The translations under genes were made by a program, and so were the position numbers. 64,000 nucleotides of DNA from Liquidambar formosana (taxonomy: Eukaryota > Streptophyta > Magnoliopsida > Saxifragales > Altingiaceae), in contig CM077828.1 in assembly GCA_039720395.1 (NCBI GenBank), forward strand, positions 28,702,069-28,766,068. Reading direction: 5' to 3'. Of this stretch, positions 1-10,857 are shown piece after piece (positions within the stretch are counted from its first letter, which is position 1; each line of letters begins with the position of its first letter). The notes beneath the pieces are model-generated. The model had not been told where the DNA came from and did not search any database. It was given only the letters and a program-made list of their open reading frames with translations.

Positions 1-21
1 GATAGAAGAGTAATAAAAATG

Positions 22-52
<31 letters not shown>

Positions 53-330
53 CATTAATTAAGGAAATACTCATTGATTGACCTATTTTATTGATCGACC
101 CATATAGGCAATCCATGCACTAATAGCATTGCTTATTCTCATGTCCTGTAATCAAACAAAGAAATAATTGACATGAGAGCCTACATCCTATATATTAGTG
201 CATAGGTTACCCCTATGGATCAAATAGCATTGCTCGTTCCTTTGAAAAACATGTCCTATAATTAATCAACCGAAGAAATAATAGACATGAGAGTGTGTAT
301 GTGCTTGTGCGCATGCAAGGGTCGACGTAC
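1..330 (-). other. Intron of the type I P450 that starts at 1269
   Basis: This is the intron of the leftmost type I P450, read right to left from a donor GTACGT at 330. It holds a poly-A tract (about 21-50) and copies of the intron motif seen in its paralogs. The first bases match the sequence that sits four bases inside the intron at 43686, just next to exon 2 of that paralog. Exon 2 of this gene therefore begins only a few bases left of the window. A decoy acceptor followed by GACATGTTTTTC lies at about 255. Confidence 0.8.
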
Positions 331-1269
331 CAATAGGATTCCTTTGAGGTTATTTTGAGTGAGATTAATGTCAAGCATGCCATCCTTCTGAATACTGAGT
401 AGAATTTCTACAAAGTCTTTCTTATCAGATTGGCCAATAATGTCACTATTTGAAGTCTTATGCTCATCGATCACCTGATCAAGGAATGCATCTAATACTC
501 TAGAAGTCTCCTTTAAACTTGCATCCAAGCCAGTAAGAACATCCATCCATCCCATTGAGGGAAAGAAATCTTCAAAGCAAAAGGCTGCAAAGAGCTCCAT
601 TGCCTTCCTCGTTACTTCTCCAAAACTTTTCTTACCAATTTCTCTTTCAAATTTCCGACCAAAAACAGCTTTTGAAACTATGTTGTTTGAGATGGTAAGA
701 AGCATCTCACCAAGATTAACCGAAACTTTTTCCCCACACGAACGACTTATCTTCCTTACCAATTCTCCAACTTCTTCTTCCCTTTCCAATTGAAAAGATT
801 GCACCCTTTTGACACTCAAAAGCTCAAGAACACAAATCTTCCTAACTTGTCTCCAATAATTCCCATATGGACAAAATCCCACGCTAGTGCACCCATAATA
901 AAAAACATTCGCCGCCTTTGTTTAGACCCTATTCGCAAAAGTTATGTCATGGGTCTTCATGATTTCTCTAGCTATATCTGCTGATGAGACCACGAGGGTA
1001 GGCACGTTGCCCAAGTGTAGGAGCAATAGAGGGCCATATCTCTTGGAGAGGGCTCGAAAGGAGCGGTGTGGGAGCTTTCCTAGCTGGTGAAGATTGCCGA
1101 TTAGTGGTAGCTTTGGTGGTGATGGAGGTAACTTACTTAGTTTGCCACCTCTAAGGAGTTTAAGCAAAAGTAGAGGGGAGACTAGGAGAAGTGAGAGGAG
1201 AATGGCATTGATCAGTGTTGCCCTATGTAGCTCTTGCGACAGTTGTTGCAAAAATGATAGTAGAGCCAT
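331..1269 (-). pseudogene. CYP71-family P450 exon 1 with a single nonsense codon (window-truncated)
   Basis: First exon (313 codons) of a type I, CYP71-clan P450, an ER-anchored heme monooxygenase. The start ATG at 1269 matches that of the intact paralogs. It encodes the Leu-rich anchor (about residues 19-39), the proline hinge PPSPPKLP (48-55) and the C-helix motif WRQVRK (139-144). The donor is TTG|GTACGT. Compared with the intact copy at 26248-27186 the frame is complete except for one change: codon 116, CAA in the paralog, is TAA at 922-924. The lesion is otherwise clean, so loss is recent, or the gene is a natural null allele. Read-through or a sequencing error cannot be excluded. I-helix to heme loop would be in exon 2, outside the window. 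Confidence 0.88.
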
Positions 1270-1400
1270 TCCCTAGCTTTCTTGGTAATTATTAACAAAC
1301 CAGCACTTCAAGTATATAAGATCGACCACCTTCAGCTACTTCAATTATATAAGATGAACCACCTTCAGCTTCATCTGTACTCAAGTATAAATAAGTTGAA
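1270..1400 (-). promoter_or_regulatory. Type I P450 promoter with TATA box and duplicated leader motif
   Basis: Upstream of the ATG at 1269 the minus strand carries a TATA box (TATTTATA, 1386-1393) about 117 bases before the start. Between them a roughly 36-base motif containing AGCTGAAGGTGGT and ATCTTATAtA occurs twice in tandem. The same arrangement recurs before the type I genes starting at 27186, 36119, 47422 and 50360, so it was present before the array expanded. Confidence 0.65.
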
Positions 1401-1823
1401 TAAAAACACTTGGACAGGTTTGTATAGCTTCAAATGGAAAAATAAAAAATAAAGGTGAATATATTATATATATAAGGATAACCTACGATCAGATGAGAAC
1501 GTGCAACATGATTTAAAATTATCACAAATATGCCCACTTATCAATACTCGTAACTCTCCTGAAATGGCCATAACATCAGCTGGTCTAAATTTTTAAGAAC
1601 ACCCAAATGGAAGCCAAGCAAGCATTTGGCTCCCTTGTTTACACTCGAACATGCTATAACAGAGATTGCAATAAGGTTGGTAATGGCCTTATGGTTTAGC
1701 TTTGCAAGTTAGAGGTATAGAAGATGTTCAGATTTGGTTGGAAGAAATTCCTCGCTGTTAGGGGCGGAGCTACACAGCGAGGCCCAGTATACTCTAGCCC
1801 AATTTTTTTAAAAACTTCTATAA
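1401..1823. other. Intergenic type I upstream region
   Basis: Upstream flank shared with the other type I units. A fragment at about 1757-1800 (AGGGGCGGAGCTACACAG) resembles the terminus of a hAT element and recurs in degraded form near 27670, 36540 and 51832. No gene seen. Confidence 0.45.
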
Positions 1824-2752
1824 GGGAACAGCTATTGCAACCCCCCAATCTGATAAGTTGCCGCCATATTTTTTAATTAGAAAAATTATTATACAAAATT
1901 ATCAAAAAGAGTACCCCCCACCCATCCCCTCTCCTGCACCCCTCTCCTACCGGCAATTGTCTCTGGCACCCCACCCCATCGGCGACGATGCCCTCTCCCG
2001 CACCCCTCTTTTTCTCTTTTTTTTTTTTTTTTTTTTTCCTTTCCTTTTCTTTTCCTTTTCTTCTCCTCTTCCTTCCCATCGGCAGCCTTCTTTTTTTTCT
2101 TTCCTTTTCTTTCTCTTTCCTCCCGTTGTCGGAAAAAATGGAGGTTTTGGCTTGCTGGCCCTCCCTCCTGTCAGTAGCCCTTTTCTTTTCTTCTTCTTCT
2201 TTTTTTTTTTTTTTTTTTCTCCCTCTTTCCTCCCGTCGGCCTTTTCTTTCTCTTCCCTACCATCATTGGAAAAAATGGAGGTTTTGAAAAAAAAACCCTC
2301 CTTTGCCGAAAACACACAAAACCAGCAGAGGGGAAAAAAAAGAAAGAAATAAGAGGAGAAGAGGAAGAACCTCCTGTCGTCGGAAAAAATGGAGGTTTTG
2401 AAAAAATAAAAAAAAAAAAACCTCCCCCCACAGATCTAACTAGCAAAAAAAAAAAAAAAAAAAAAAAAAAAGAAGAGAGAGAGAGAAAGAAAGAAAGAAG
2501 AGGAAAAGAAGAGAAAAGAGGAAGAACCTCCCATCACCAGAACCTGTTGTTGTCGCCATCGCCGTTGCCGACGTCGTTCTCCTCTTCTTTCTCGGGGGTC
2601 TCGTGTTGGGGGGGGAGTGGGGTGGGTGAGGGTTAGGGTTATTTAGAAGAGGGGTATTTTAGTCTTTTAGAGGAGTGGGTATATATATTTGGGGGGTGGG
2701 GATATCAGGTGGGGGTGACTTATTACTATAGGGGGTTGTAATAGCCGCTCAC
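1824..2752. mobile_element. Mutator-like non-autonomous element with 9-bp target duplication
   Basis: A 929-bp insertion present in this type I unit and absent at the matching place near 27715. The 9-bp duplication CTTCTATAA flanks it (1815-1823 and 2753-2761). Ends are inverted: GGGAACAGCTATTGCAACCC at the left, and at the right, read inward, GTGAGCGGCTATTACAACCC. Nine-base target duplication fits the Mutator superfamily. The interior is low-complexity T/C- and A/G-rich DNA with three copies of a motif containing GGAAAAAATGGAGGTTTT (near 2128, 2263 and 2378). Open frames here are products of poly-T/C tracts, not genes. No transposase seen. Confidence 0.75.
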
Positions 2753-2827
2753 CTTCTATAATCATGGTGAAGGTAACAAAACTGAAAGAGGGCCCAAGAA
2801 CAGCATTTCCAAGTTCAAAAAGCAATA

Positions 2828-3110
2828 CTTCATACGTTTCATATTAATTGTTTTCCTTCTTATTTTGGGACATTTCAAAACTATTGTCCTAATAAAAAAG
2901 GCAATGACTTTATATTAATCAAATTCCCAAAGTACCCATATTCATGGTACTAATTCCACAATATGGATAAAATCAACCCGATTAGTGATTTGTACTGCCT
3001 TTGGGGCAAAAATGGAATATTAAATTATAAAGGTAAGTGTGAAAGCATTTTAGAGAACTTAAAAAATTGTGTTTTTTCAAACATGACAATTAATAAAAAA
3101 ACATAGGGAG
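2828..3110. mobile_element. Degenerate Stowaway-like MITE
   Basis: Counterpart of the better-preserved MITE at 52001-52285. It lies between TA dinucleotides; the left end is worn (CTTCATACGTTTCATATTAA) and the right end still reads ATAGGGAG. It occupies the same position in the units at 27788, 36699 and 52001, so the insertion preceded duplication of the type I unit. Confidence 0.6.
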
Positions 3111-3119
3111 TAGAAAAAA

Positions 3120-3532
3120 GGGGGCGGTTAGTTGGTTTTTGCAATCCTTGACTTTATTTGCACACCCACTACTTTTAATTTATCAAGGTTTTATGAAAAA
3201 TATAAAAATTTTTAATGAAAACTGACCGTATTATCTACTAAAAAACATCATTTTGAACAATTTTGCAAAAGAAAGTTTTTCCAAAATCTGTCGTTTATGT
3301 AGATTTTTTGGCTATTTATGGTATTTGCTTTATTTTTTACCAAAAAATCCACTTAAACAAAAGATTTTGAAAATTATGCTTTTACAAAATTGATTCAAAA
3401 TAATGTTTTCTCGTAAACATCGCAACCGGCTAGTTTTCATAAAAAAAGCCTTGTATCTTTTTCTAAAATCTTAAAAAAATTAAAATTAATTAGGTGTGCA
3501 AATAAAACAAAGGTCTGCAAAAAGGGGCTCCT
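3120..3532. mobile_element. AT-rich foldback MITE (family copy 1)
   Basis: The two halves form a long imperfect hairpin. The left arm contains TTTATTTGCACACC, matched by GGTGTGCAAATAAA on the right. The interior also pairs, for example ATTTTGAACAATTTTGCAAAAG with CTTTTACAAAATTGATTCAAAAT. Related copies lie at 28078, 29517, 36975, 38443 and 52295. No coding capacity. Confidence 0.6.
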
Positions 3533-3560
3533 AAAATTTTTTTAAAAAAAATTTTAGAAA

Positions 3561-3561
<1 letters not shown>

Positions 3562-3598
<37 letters not shown>
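3562..3598. repeat. (GA)n microsatellite
   Basis: Uninterrupted GA repeat of about 18 units in the type I upstream region. The counterpart near 28515 is short and broken. Confidence 0.95.
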
Positions 3599-3601
<3 letters not shown>

Positions 3602-6600
3602 AAAAGGGAACTAGGAAATCTTCTTGATCTAATGCACTGGACAACAATAAAGAGGGGGATGGGGAAGCTTTTCCAACACAACAAACAAGAATCATTATTT
3701 TATTTTTTATTTTTTATTTTTTTCATGCTGACGAAAAATCTTGGCTTTCTCCTTGCCTATTGCAAAAGGAGACAGATTTTTCATGCTGACGGAAAATCTC
3801 AGCGTTTTTCAAAATATTTTATCTGGGTTTTCTAAAAACCAGCTCTTGATCTCTTGGATCAAAGTTAACCCTTTTTTAAACCTCAAATTAAAAAAATTAA
3901 ACAAGAGAGCAAGAAATCAAGGAGTTTCTAAATGTCTTCCGGAAAAGTGAGTACACCGTAGTGGAACTAGATACTCCATATGTAACTTGAGTGTACTTAT
4001 GTGAAACTAGTTACTCCATATGTAACTTGAGTGAACTTACCAAACGTTAGGAGTAGACATTCGGGCTAAGCTTGTATCTAGCAAAACCTTTTGTAGATTC
4101 CCAAACAGCCCCTAAGAAAAACAAAAAATTGAAGGACAAAACCAAGAAAAAGGAAAAAAAAGAAGAATATTGGAGTTAAAATTTTCAAAATCTGAATAAT
4201 TGTATAGGTTTAGAATTTTGAATTAAAATTCAGCAAGCTAATTAGTTTTAATAACAAAATAAAATTACCTAGCTAGATTTTTCTCGCACAATTGCAAGTA
4301 GGATAAGAACAGTGTGGAAGAGAAAATACTTGCAATGCTAGTGGACCAGTTTCAATGCTTCAAAAGTATAATAGAGAGAGAGAGAGGAAAAGAGAACAGA
4401 TGTATAGTCTTATGAGGGAGGCGTAAAGTCTGATACATTTGTAGCCTTTTCAAGTTGCAGTATGAGAAAGAGGGAGAGAGAGGTTGGTAGTCAAATTGTA
4501 TCATGTCGATAGTCAATTTGTAGTAAGTTGACAGATAAACCTTTTGTTTGGCATTACATGGGGGAGTGGTTACTAAAAAGGTACAATTCACGTGCTGACC
4601 TATAGGGACCATAGATCACAAATGGGAGAGAGAGAAAACGAGAGCTTACCGACCGATATTATGATATGTGTGGTCATTGTTGCACGCCCATGCTTCATAA
4701 TTGAGAGGAGGGCGGTTGTGCACTCGGTTAACTTTATTTGTAAAGTCTACCTCTTTTTATTTTTATTTTTTTAAGGTTTTATGAAAAATATAAAAGATTT
4801 TTATAAAAATTGTTAGGTCATATACTAGAAAACATTATTTCAAATAATTTTGTAATTATACCAGTAAAAATACTAATCAAATAAATAGTAAAAGGAAAAA
4901 GACATGTAAGACATGATATAAAAGAATGTATATAAACAATAAAAGAATGTACATAAACAAGGCATGTAAGACATGATATAAATAAAAGGCATGTAAAACA
5001 TGAAATAAACAAATACAAGTTAAAATGAATTATGATAATACGTACATATTCTTATGACTCAATATAATAATCAAATGAATAGTAAAAGGAAAAAAGCAAT
5101 GAAAATAATGATGAAAAAGCAATAATAGAAGTAGTGATTATACCAATAAAAATAACAAAAATCTGGGGAATAAAATAATCATGTGTACGCATACTATAAA
5201 TATGCGTACACATAATTTGTCATGCGCACGCATGACATAAACATGCATACGCATGACTTCACTAATTTTCCTTTCCCATGATTAAACCAACTTTCTTGCA
5301 AAAGGGGTTAGTCTGAACAGATTTTATATGTAACAAAATTACTATCTTAATAACTCATGCAATTCTACTATAAAAATATGCTTATACCTCTTGCAAATAA
5401 AGCAGGCTGGTGTTCAGATTGTCCCTCAGGTCCACTGCTAATTCGGCTGGTGTCTCTTCTTTTAAGTTCAGCAAGCTTTTTCCCTTCCTCTTGATTAACT
5501 TTCTATTATCTTTCCCCTATTTTTTTCTCTCACTATTCCTTCTCCATTCTCAGTATAATGCCCTCTCAATATAGGAATCCTCTCTTTTCCCCCTCTTCCT
5601 TCTTGAGCTCCTTAAAGCTCTCTTTTATAGGGAAAATTCTCAGTGTAGGATCGTCACCCCTGACTTCACTCCTCACTCCCTTCTTCATTATAAACGAGGC
5701 GTTCTTCATTATAAACGAGGCGTAGTGCCTGTCAGATGATTATTTCCCTCATAGAAAACTATCCCTGACAACCTCTCGAACTCTGATGGAAAACCGACTG
5801 TCCTCTTCTTTATTTCTTTCCCTCACCTAACATCCCACTTCCTTTTTTCATACGGAAGATTACCTTTTTTACGGAAGATTACCTTTCTTACCTTTCATTA
5901 TATTTTCTCACATCTACCTACCATTCCACTTCTCTTTTTATAGAAGATTACCTTCCCCACCTTTTTTATATTTCCCCACACCTAACTTCTCTTACTAACC
6001 CACTTGCTTGCTTTGCTCGCAGAAAATAGACCCAAATTGACAATAAACATCATAAATCTCATCATCGAGAACTCACAATCAAAATGTAGGGACAAAATGG
6101 GATGTCTATACTGGTTTATGGATTTTATCAAAGAGAAAAAAAAAATATGAGGAATTATTCTGTTTTTTTTTTTTTTTTTCTAATTTGGTTGCAATGAAGA
6201 AGAAGAAGAAGAAGAAGAAGAATTGGAATAATTTTGACTTGATATAATTTTATCTTTTTCTATCTCCCCTCTAATCCAGGTCTAAAAACACTAAATTATT
6301 TAGAATTTTATCAATTTTAGTAATACGATAGACCTAGTAGATGGGGTATATCTATACAAATTATTGAGGTGTCATGGTCATGGAAGATTTACCCCATAAA
6401 ACAAAATGTTTCATATATGACAAGAGTGACACCCGTTGCTCCGTGTATTGTTGTATGCTCCTATCATCTGGGCCAGCTATTACCTTAACTTTTGCATGCG
6501 AGAAATATTGACAAATCAAACAAAGTTTCCCCAGAATTAATTTCAAGAATAATTAAAAAACTATAAAGAGGAAGAAAAAAAAAAACCCCATAATCTTCTA

Positions 6601-6709
6601 TAGTCCAAGGAATTGGTAATGAATGGTCTAATATCTAGGACAATTTAAAGAGGTCTAAATGTTAGAAATCTTTCTGTGAAGTATTGACAACACCTCACAA
6701 GAAAAAAAA
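3599..6709. other. Intergenic region upstream of the left type II P450; mosaic join near 4.1 kb
   Basis: Up to about 4.11 kb the sequence resembles the flank at 28.5-29.0 kb. From about 4.16 kb it is nearly identical to 53.29-55.82 kb. It contains (GA)n near 4374, half of a foldback MITE near 4720, a 20-bp tandem duplication containing TTCATTATAAACGAGGCGT (about 5682-5722, single in the right copy), inverted repeats at 5182-5236 and a (GAA)n tract at 6196-6222. Short open frames have no recognisable product. No gene seen. Confidence 0.6.
5182..5236. repeat. Two adjacent perfect inverted repeats rich in CGCAT
   Basis: TGTGTACGCATA and TATGCGTACACA are exact reverse complements separated by 7 bases (5182-5212). 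Next to them, GTCATGCG and CGCATGAC flank a 2-base centre (5219-5236). CATGCATACGCATGAC follows, containing the RY-type CATGCA motif. The right duplicate near 54323 keeps the first palindrome exactly, while the second has two changes. Role unknown: hairpin, a relic of a transposon end, or a protein-binding site about 1.4 kb upstream of the type II gene. Confidence 0.6.
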
Positions 6710-8944
6710 ATGCCTCGTATTTTGCAATTGTTGGAGCCTCCAGCAACCTCTCTCACTCCTCTTCCTTTTTCTCTTCCTCTTTGTTTTGAAATGGTTCTTC
6801 ACTCCAACAAACAACAAAAACCTACCACCTTCACCACCAAAGCTTCCAATTTTAGGGAACCTCCACCAACTAGGCTTGCACCCACACCACACTCTCCGAT
6901 CCTTGGCCCATCGCCATGGTCCACTCATGCTACTCCACTTTGGCAGTGCACCAACTCTTGTGGTCTCGTCTGCTGACTTGGCTCAAGAGGTCATGAAAAC
7001 CCATGATCTAATGTTTCAAACAGGCCAGAGCTGAGCATGGCAAGACGAGTTACATATAATTACAAGGACATAGGCTTTGCCCCTTACGGAGAGTATTCGA
7101 GGCAGACGAGGAGCATTTGTGTGCTACATCTTCTCAGCATGAAAAAGGTTCAGTCATTCCGATCTGTCAGAGAAGAAGAGACTGCTCTCATGATCGAAAA
7201 AATCAAACAGTACTCTTGTTCCTCAATCGATTTAAGCAAGATGTTCAATTCGCTCGCAAATGATATAATCTGCAGGGTTGTTTTGGGGAGGAAGTACAGT
7301 GAAGGTCGTCTAGAAAAACTTAATTTCATTCATAATAGCTTAATTACAAATTTACAATCAACCCGATTATATCGATCCAAATCTTCTTTTAACTATTCTT
7401 TTCGCGTTTCTGTCAGTCTCCTTCCTTGAACTGCTTTCTATAGATCCATTTCCATATTCATGCACTTAATCCTTTCATTTAATGTCTTGTTTTGATTTAT
7501 TTCCTCAATAGTTGGGAGATCGTTTAAGAAGCTGTTGGAAGAGTTGGTAGAAGTGTTGGGTGTTTTCAATGTGGGGGACTTTATTCCATGACTCAGTTGG
7601 ATGAACTATGTTACTGGTTTGAATGCAAGAGTGGAGAGAGCTGTTCGAGAATTCGATGATTTTCTTGATGGGGTTGTGGATGATCACATGGCTCCTGGAA
7701 GTGGAGCTGCTAGTCGTGGCACAGGGGAAGGCCAAATGGACTTTGTAGATGTTCTACTTGAGATTCAGAAGGATAGCAAAGATGGTGTTTCCATGGGTAG
7801 GGATAATATAAAAGCTATCGTCCTGGTAAGTATATATATACTACCCTGATCTCCATTTGTCTTTCTTGCAGCTACCTTAATTAGCCTTGCACTCCTCTCT
7901 TGGTTATAACTATATAAATTAAGCTCAAATTTTGTGTTCAAATTCACTTGCCCAATTAATGCACATTCAACTGCTAATTAAGCCAGCCTATTAAGGAAAA
8001 TTATGCTTTTAATAAAAATTTTAATAACGATACTACATAGTCTAAAATTCTTGCCCAAATGATGTGGTGAGCGCCACATCAACCCATTATACTTTTGGGT
8101 TAGTAAAAACATTTGGGCTACCTTTTTCAACTTTTAATTAGTTGGTTAAGTTATCACATCATTTGGACAAATAAATTTAGGCTCTTTGGCATATATCAAA
8201 GTTGATTGTTTGAATTTCAAAGCAGACTGTCTGAATTTCATTTAGAGTAGTTGGACATAGGATGGAGAACTCATTCACTTTTATCACTTTATCGATCAGC
8301 CCATGACAATTTTTTTTTTTTTTTTTTGGTAGGAGATGTTTACTGGTGGAACTGATACTACATACACAGCTCTAGTATGGACAATGATAGAGTTGCTGAG
8401 GCACCCAAAAGTGATGAAGGAAGTGCAGAAGGAGATTAGAGGGATCGCAGGAGGCAAACCATATATAACTGAGAATGACATAGAGAAAATGGACTACTTG
8501 AAAGCAATTATCAAGCAAGCTCTGCGATTACACCCTCCGACTCCACTACTCCTTCGACGATAATCAACCAAAGATGTCAAGCTAAATGGCTATGACATTT
8601 CCTCCAAAACAAGAGTAATCAATACTTGGGCGATCGGAAGGGATCCCGCAATGTATGAAGAACCGGAGGAATTTAGACCAGAGAGGTTGTTGAATAGTTC
8701 TATTGACTTTAAAGGACATGATTTTCAATTGCTTCCATTTGGTGCTGGTAGGAGAGGCTGCCCTGGAACTACATTTGCTACTGCTGTTATGGAAATTGTA
8801 TTGGCAAATCTTTTGCACAAGTTTGATTGGTCATTGCCTGGTGGAGCTAGAGGAGAGGATTTGGATGTCACTGAATCTACTGGGATAACCACCCACAGAA
8901 AATTTCCCCTTCTTGTTGTTGCAACTCCTCACACCAGGATTTAA
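6710..8944 (+). pseudogene. Type II CYP71-family P450 pseudogene (left copy)
   Basis: Duplicate of the open gene at 55824-58063, with the same three exons: 6710-7304, 7512-7825 and 8333-8944. Lesions relative to that copy are an 11-bp deletion after codon 9 or so, a 1-bp deletion near 7012 that restores frame only after a stop at 6976, Trp to stop near 7591 in exon 2, and Glu to stop at 8561-8563 in the PRES motif. The C-helix Trp is Ser (TCGAGG). The heme loop [10 protein letters not shown] and GGTDTT are still readable. It retains four codons (EVQK) that the open copy lost. A start at 6684 bypasses the first deletion but not the second. Non-functional. Confidence 0.92.
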
Positions 8945-9241
8945 AATTTCCCTGGGCTAAGTAGAAAAATTATTCTCTCAATTCCACTATGTTTGATAAC
9001 TTTTTATCAAGTACATATAAAGGAAGGGCATTTATTGCATTATCGTGTCATCCATTAATTTTACTTTTTCTAATTTTCCCTTCAAAAAGCTTTTGAAAGG
9101 AAAAAACTACAATTATAATGAAGGTTATTTTTATAAAGTAAAATTATTTTTGGTTTTGACTTTTGAAAATAATCAAACATTTTGGGACTTCCCAAAATAA
9201 AAAATGTGATCAAACAAAGTGGAACAGAATGAGTAATAAAC

Positions 9242-9271
<30 letters not shown>
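8945..9271. other. 3' flank of the left type II pseudogene with (TA)n
   Basis: AT-rich flank, nearly identical to 58064-58381. A (TA)n microsatellite of about 16 units (9246-9278) has replaced the intact Helitron 5' terminus seen in the right copy. Nothing else seen. Confidence 0.6.
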
Positions 9272-9279
<8 letters not shown>

Positions 9280-10118
9280 TACTTATAAAAGGCTGAATGT
9301 GAGAAAAACTTTTGATTGACTAATATACCCTTATTTTAAATTTTAAATACACAATTACCCTTCTGCACTCTTTTAATCTTATTGTAGTTGAATAGATGAT
9401 AGCTATTATTGTAGTGAAGTTTATATAAGAGACATCTATACTCTTATAGTTAAACTTATATAGAAAACATTTTTCTTTGTATTTCATTAGAATTCTATAT
9501 ATGTAAGATCATTATTTAACTTTTTCATTATGAAGGGATGTTTTCTCCATCAAAACTTTAAAAGAAAGGACAAGATTTATTAGTTTTCAATTGTTAGAAG
9601 TTAGAATTTGGTAAGTTTGAATTCATTATTTTTCTCCATAACATGTATAATGATCATTTCATGATTATGATATACTTACAAAATTCATCAATGTTACTTT
9701 GATTTGTGCAAATAGTTTACTGATTTTATTTTATTTTACTCGAACTCATCAATTATTAAAATATAATACCTTAATTAAACTTATTAAGCAACAACATTTT
9801 TGTAAATTAGTGACAACACATATCTTCAATAATGATTAATTTTTTTTATTTACATTTTCATTTCAAATTGTTGAAGTTTTGTGGTTAATCAATATAATAT
9901 TGTGTTACTGTATATTATTGGGAATTATTATATTTTAAATTTATTTGTGACTAACTTAAAATTTTTCAAATTAGTTATACTACTCACTATAAGTTTCATT
10001 AGAAGTAAAAATCTAACCAAACCGATCTTAATATCTAATTCTTTAAAAATTATTCTTTCATATATATTTTATATTATTGAAAAATAACCATGTGCAACGC
10101 ACGTGTGTCTTCATCTAG
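9272..10118 (+). mobile_element. Non-autonomous Helitron (left copy, 5' end eroded)
   Basis: Counterpart of the Helitron at 58382-59224. The 3' end keeps the plant Helitron signature: a GTGCAACGCAC hairpin-forming motif followed by CTAG and a host T (CTAG at 10115-10118). The TC 5' terminus has been lost to TA-repeat expansion. The body has no Rep/helicase; the short open frame at 9881-10087 is AT-rich and not credible. Confidence 0.72.
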
Positions 10119-10685
10119 TATATATGCATGAACAGAATAAAACCAATTGACGTTACCTTATACTTAAGAATTCAAACAAAATATAAAGTAAGTATAATAA
10201 ATGGAAGAGTGACTTGGGTTTGACAAATGCCATAGGTTAAGTTTAGATGGACTAAACATTAAAAGAAGTAGGAATAATAAATGGAAGAAGAGTAATTTGG
10301 GTTTAGGTAGATGTCATGGGTTAAGTTTAGATAGGCAAAAACCTAAAAGTTAAAGGCTTAATAGTTATTGACCTCTTTCTTTTCTAGGCTAAGGACCAAA
10401 AACCCAAATCATAATACCTAAAAATAAAAATAAAAATAAAAAAGGAAAAAAAAAGAGTCAAATGGCCCAATCTGCCCTAGGCCTACAGCTACAGATGGCA
10501 ATATACGCCCCAATTTGACCCATTCAACAGAAAAAAAGACCGTTTTTATCCCCCAGAATTGGTGAATGCCATTCTTGTTTATTTCTTTGTTTTGATAAAA
10601 CTACTCCTATAATCCTGTTTGTTTGACTCTTACAATCAGTAAGAAAACACATGTTTCATGTTTATAATATTGTAATGATTATATC

Positions 10686-10692
10686 TATATAA
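10686..10692 (+). promoter_or_regulatory. TATA box in the left arm of the palindrome
   Basis: TATATAA, mirrored in the right arm at 12749-12755. An AATAAA signal follows about 100 bases on (10785-10790) and the primer-binding motif about 160 bases on. This order fits a retroelement U3/R or a pararetrovirus leader. Confidence 0.5.
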
Positions 10693-10845
10693 TAGGATAG
10701 TTGTTGATTATGCTTTTCTCCCGTAGTGTATAATTGTTACTTTAAGTTTTCTTTCATGTGTTTCATATTGTGCTTGATATATATAATAAATAAAAAAAAA
10801 AAAAAGGGCTTAAGGTCCTGTACTACTGAGTGGTAGTTTTGTTAA

Positions 10846-10857
10846 TGGTATCAGAGC
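10846..10857 (+). other. tRNA-Met-type primer-binding site (left arm)
   Basis: TGGTATCAGAGC is the plus-strand sequence complementary to the 3' end of plant initiator tRNA-Met, used to prime reverse transcription by Copia elements and plant pararetroviruses. It is followed by about 235 bases of leader before an ATG. Its mirror copy is at 12575-12586. Confidence 0.7.

Noticed and set aside
1858..2446. Several overlapping open frames of 90-160 codons on both strands
   Set aside because: They are translations of poly-T/C and A/G tracts inside the Mutator-like element (runs of Phe/Ser/Leu or Lys/Arg/Glu) with no homology or codon structure.
4818..5018. Repeated ORFs with SCLTCL motifs (also 53959-54159)
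   Set aside because: They arise from a short direct repeat (AAGACATGATATAAA/ACAAGGCATGTAAG) read in one frame; no start context or homology.
6684..7034. ATG at 6684 as a rescue start for the left type II P450
   Set aside because: It restores frame past the 11-bp deletion, but the second deletion near 7012 and two later stops remain; the codons before the anchor come from the untranslated region of the open copy.
9881..10087. 68-codon ORF in the left Helitron
   Set aside because: AT-rich, Ile/Leu/Asn-biased frame, not preserved in the right Helitron copy.
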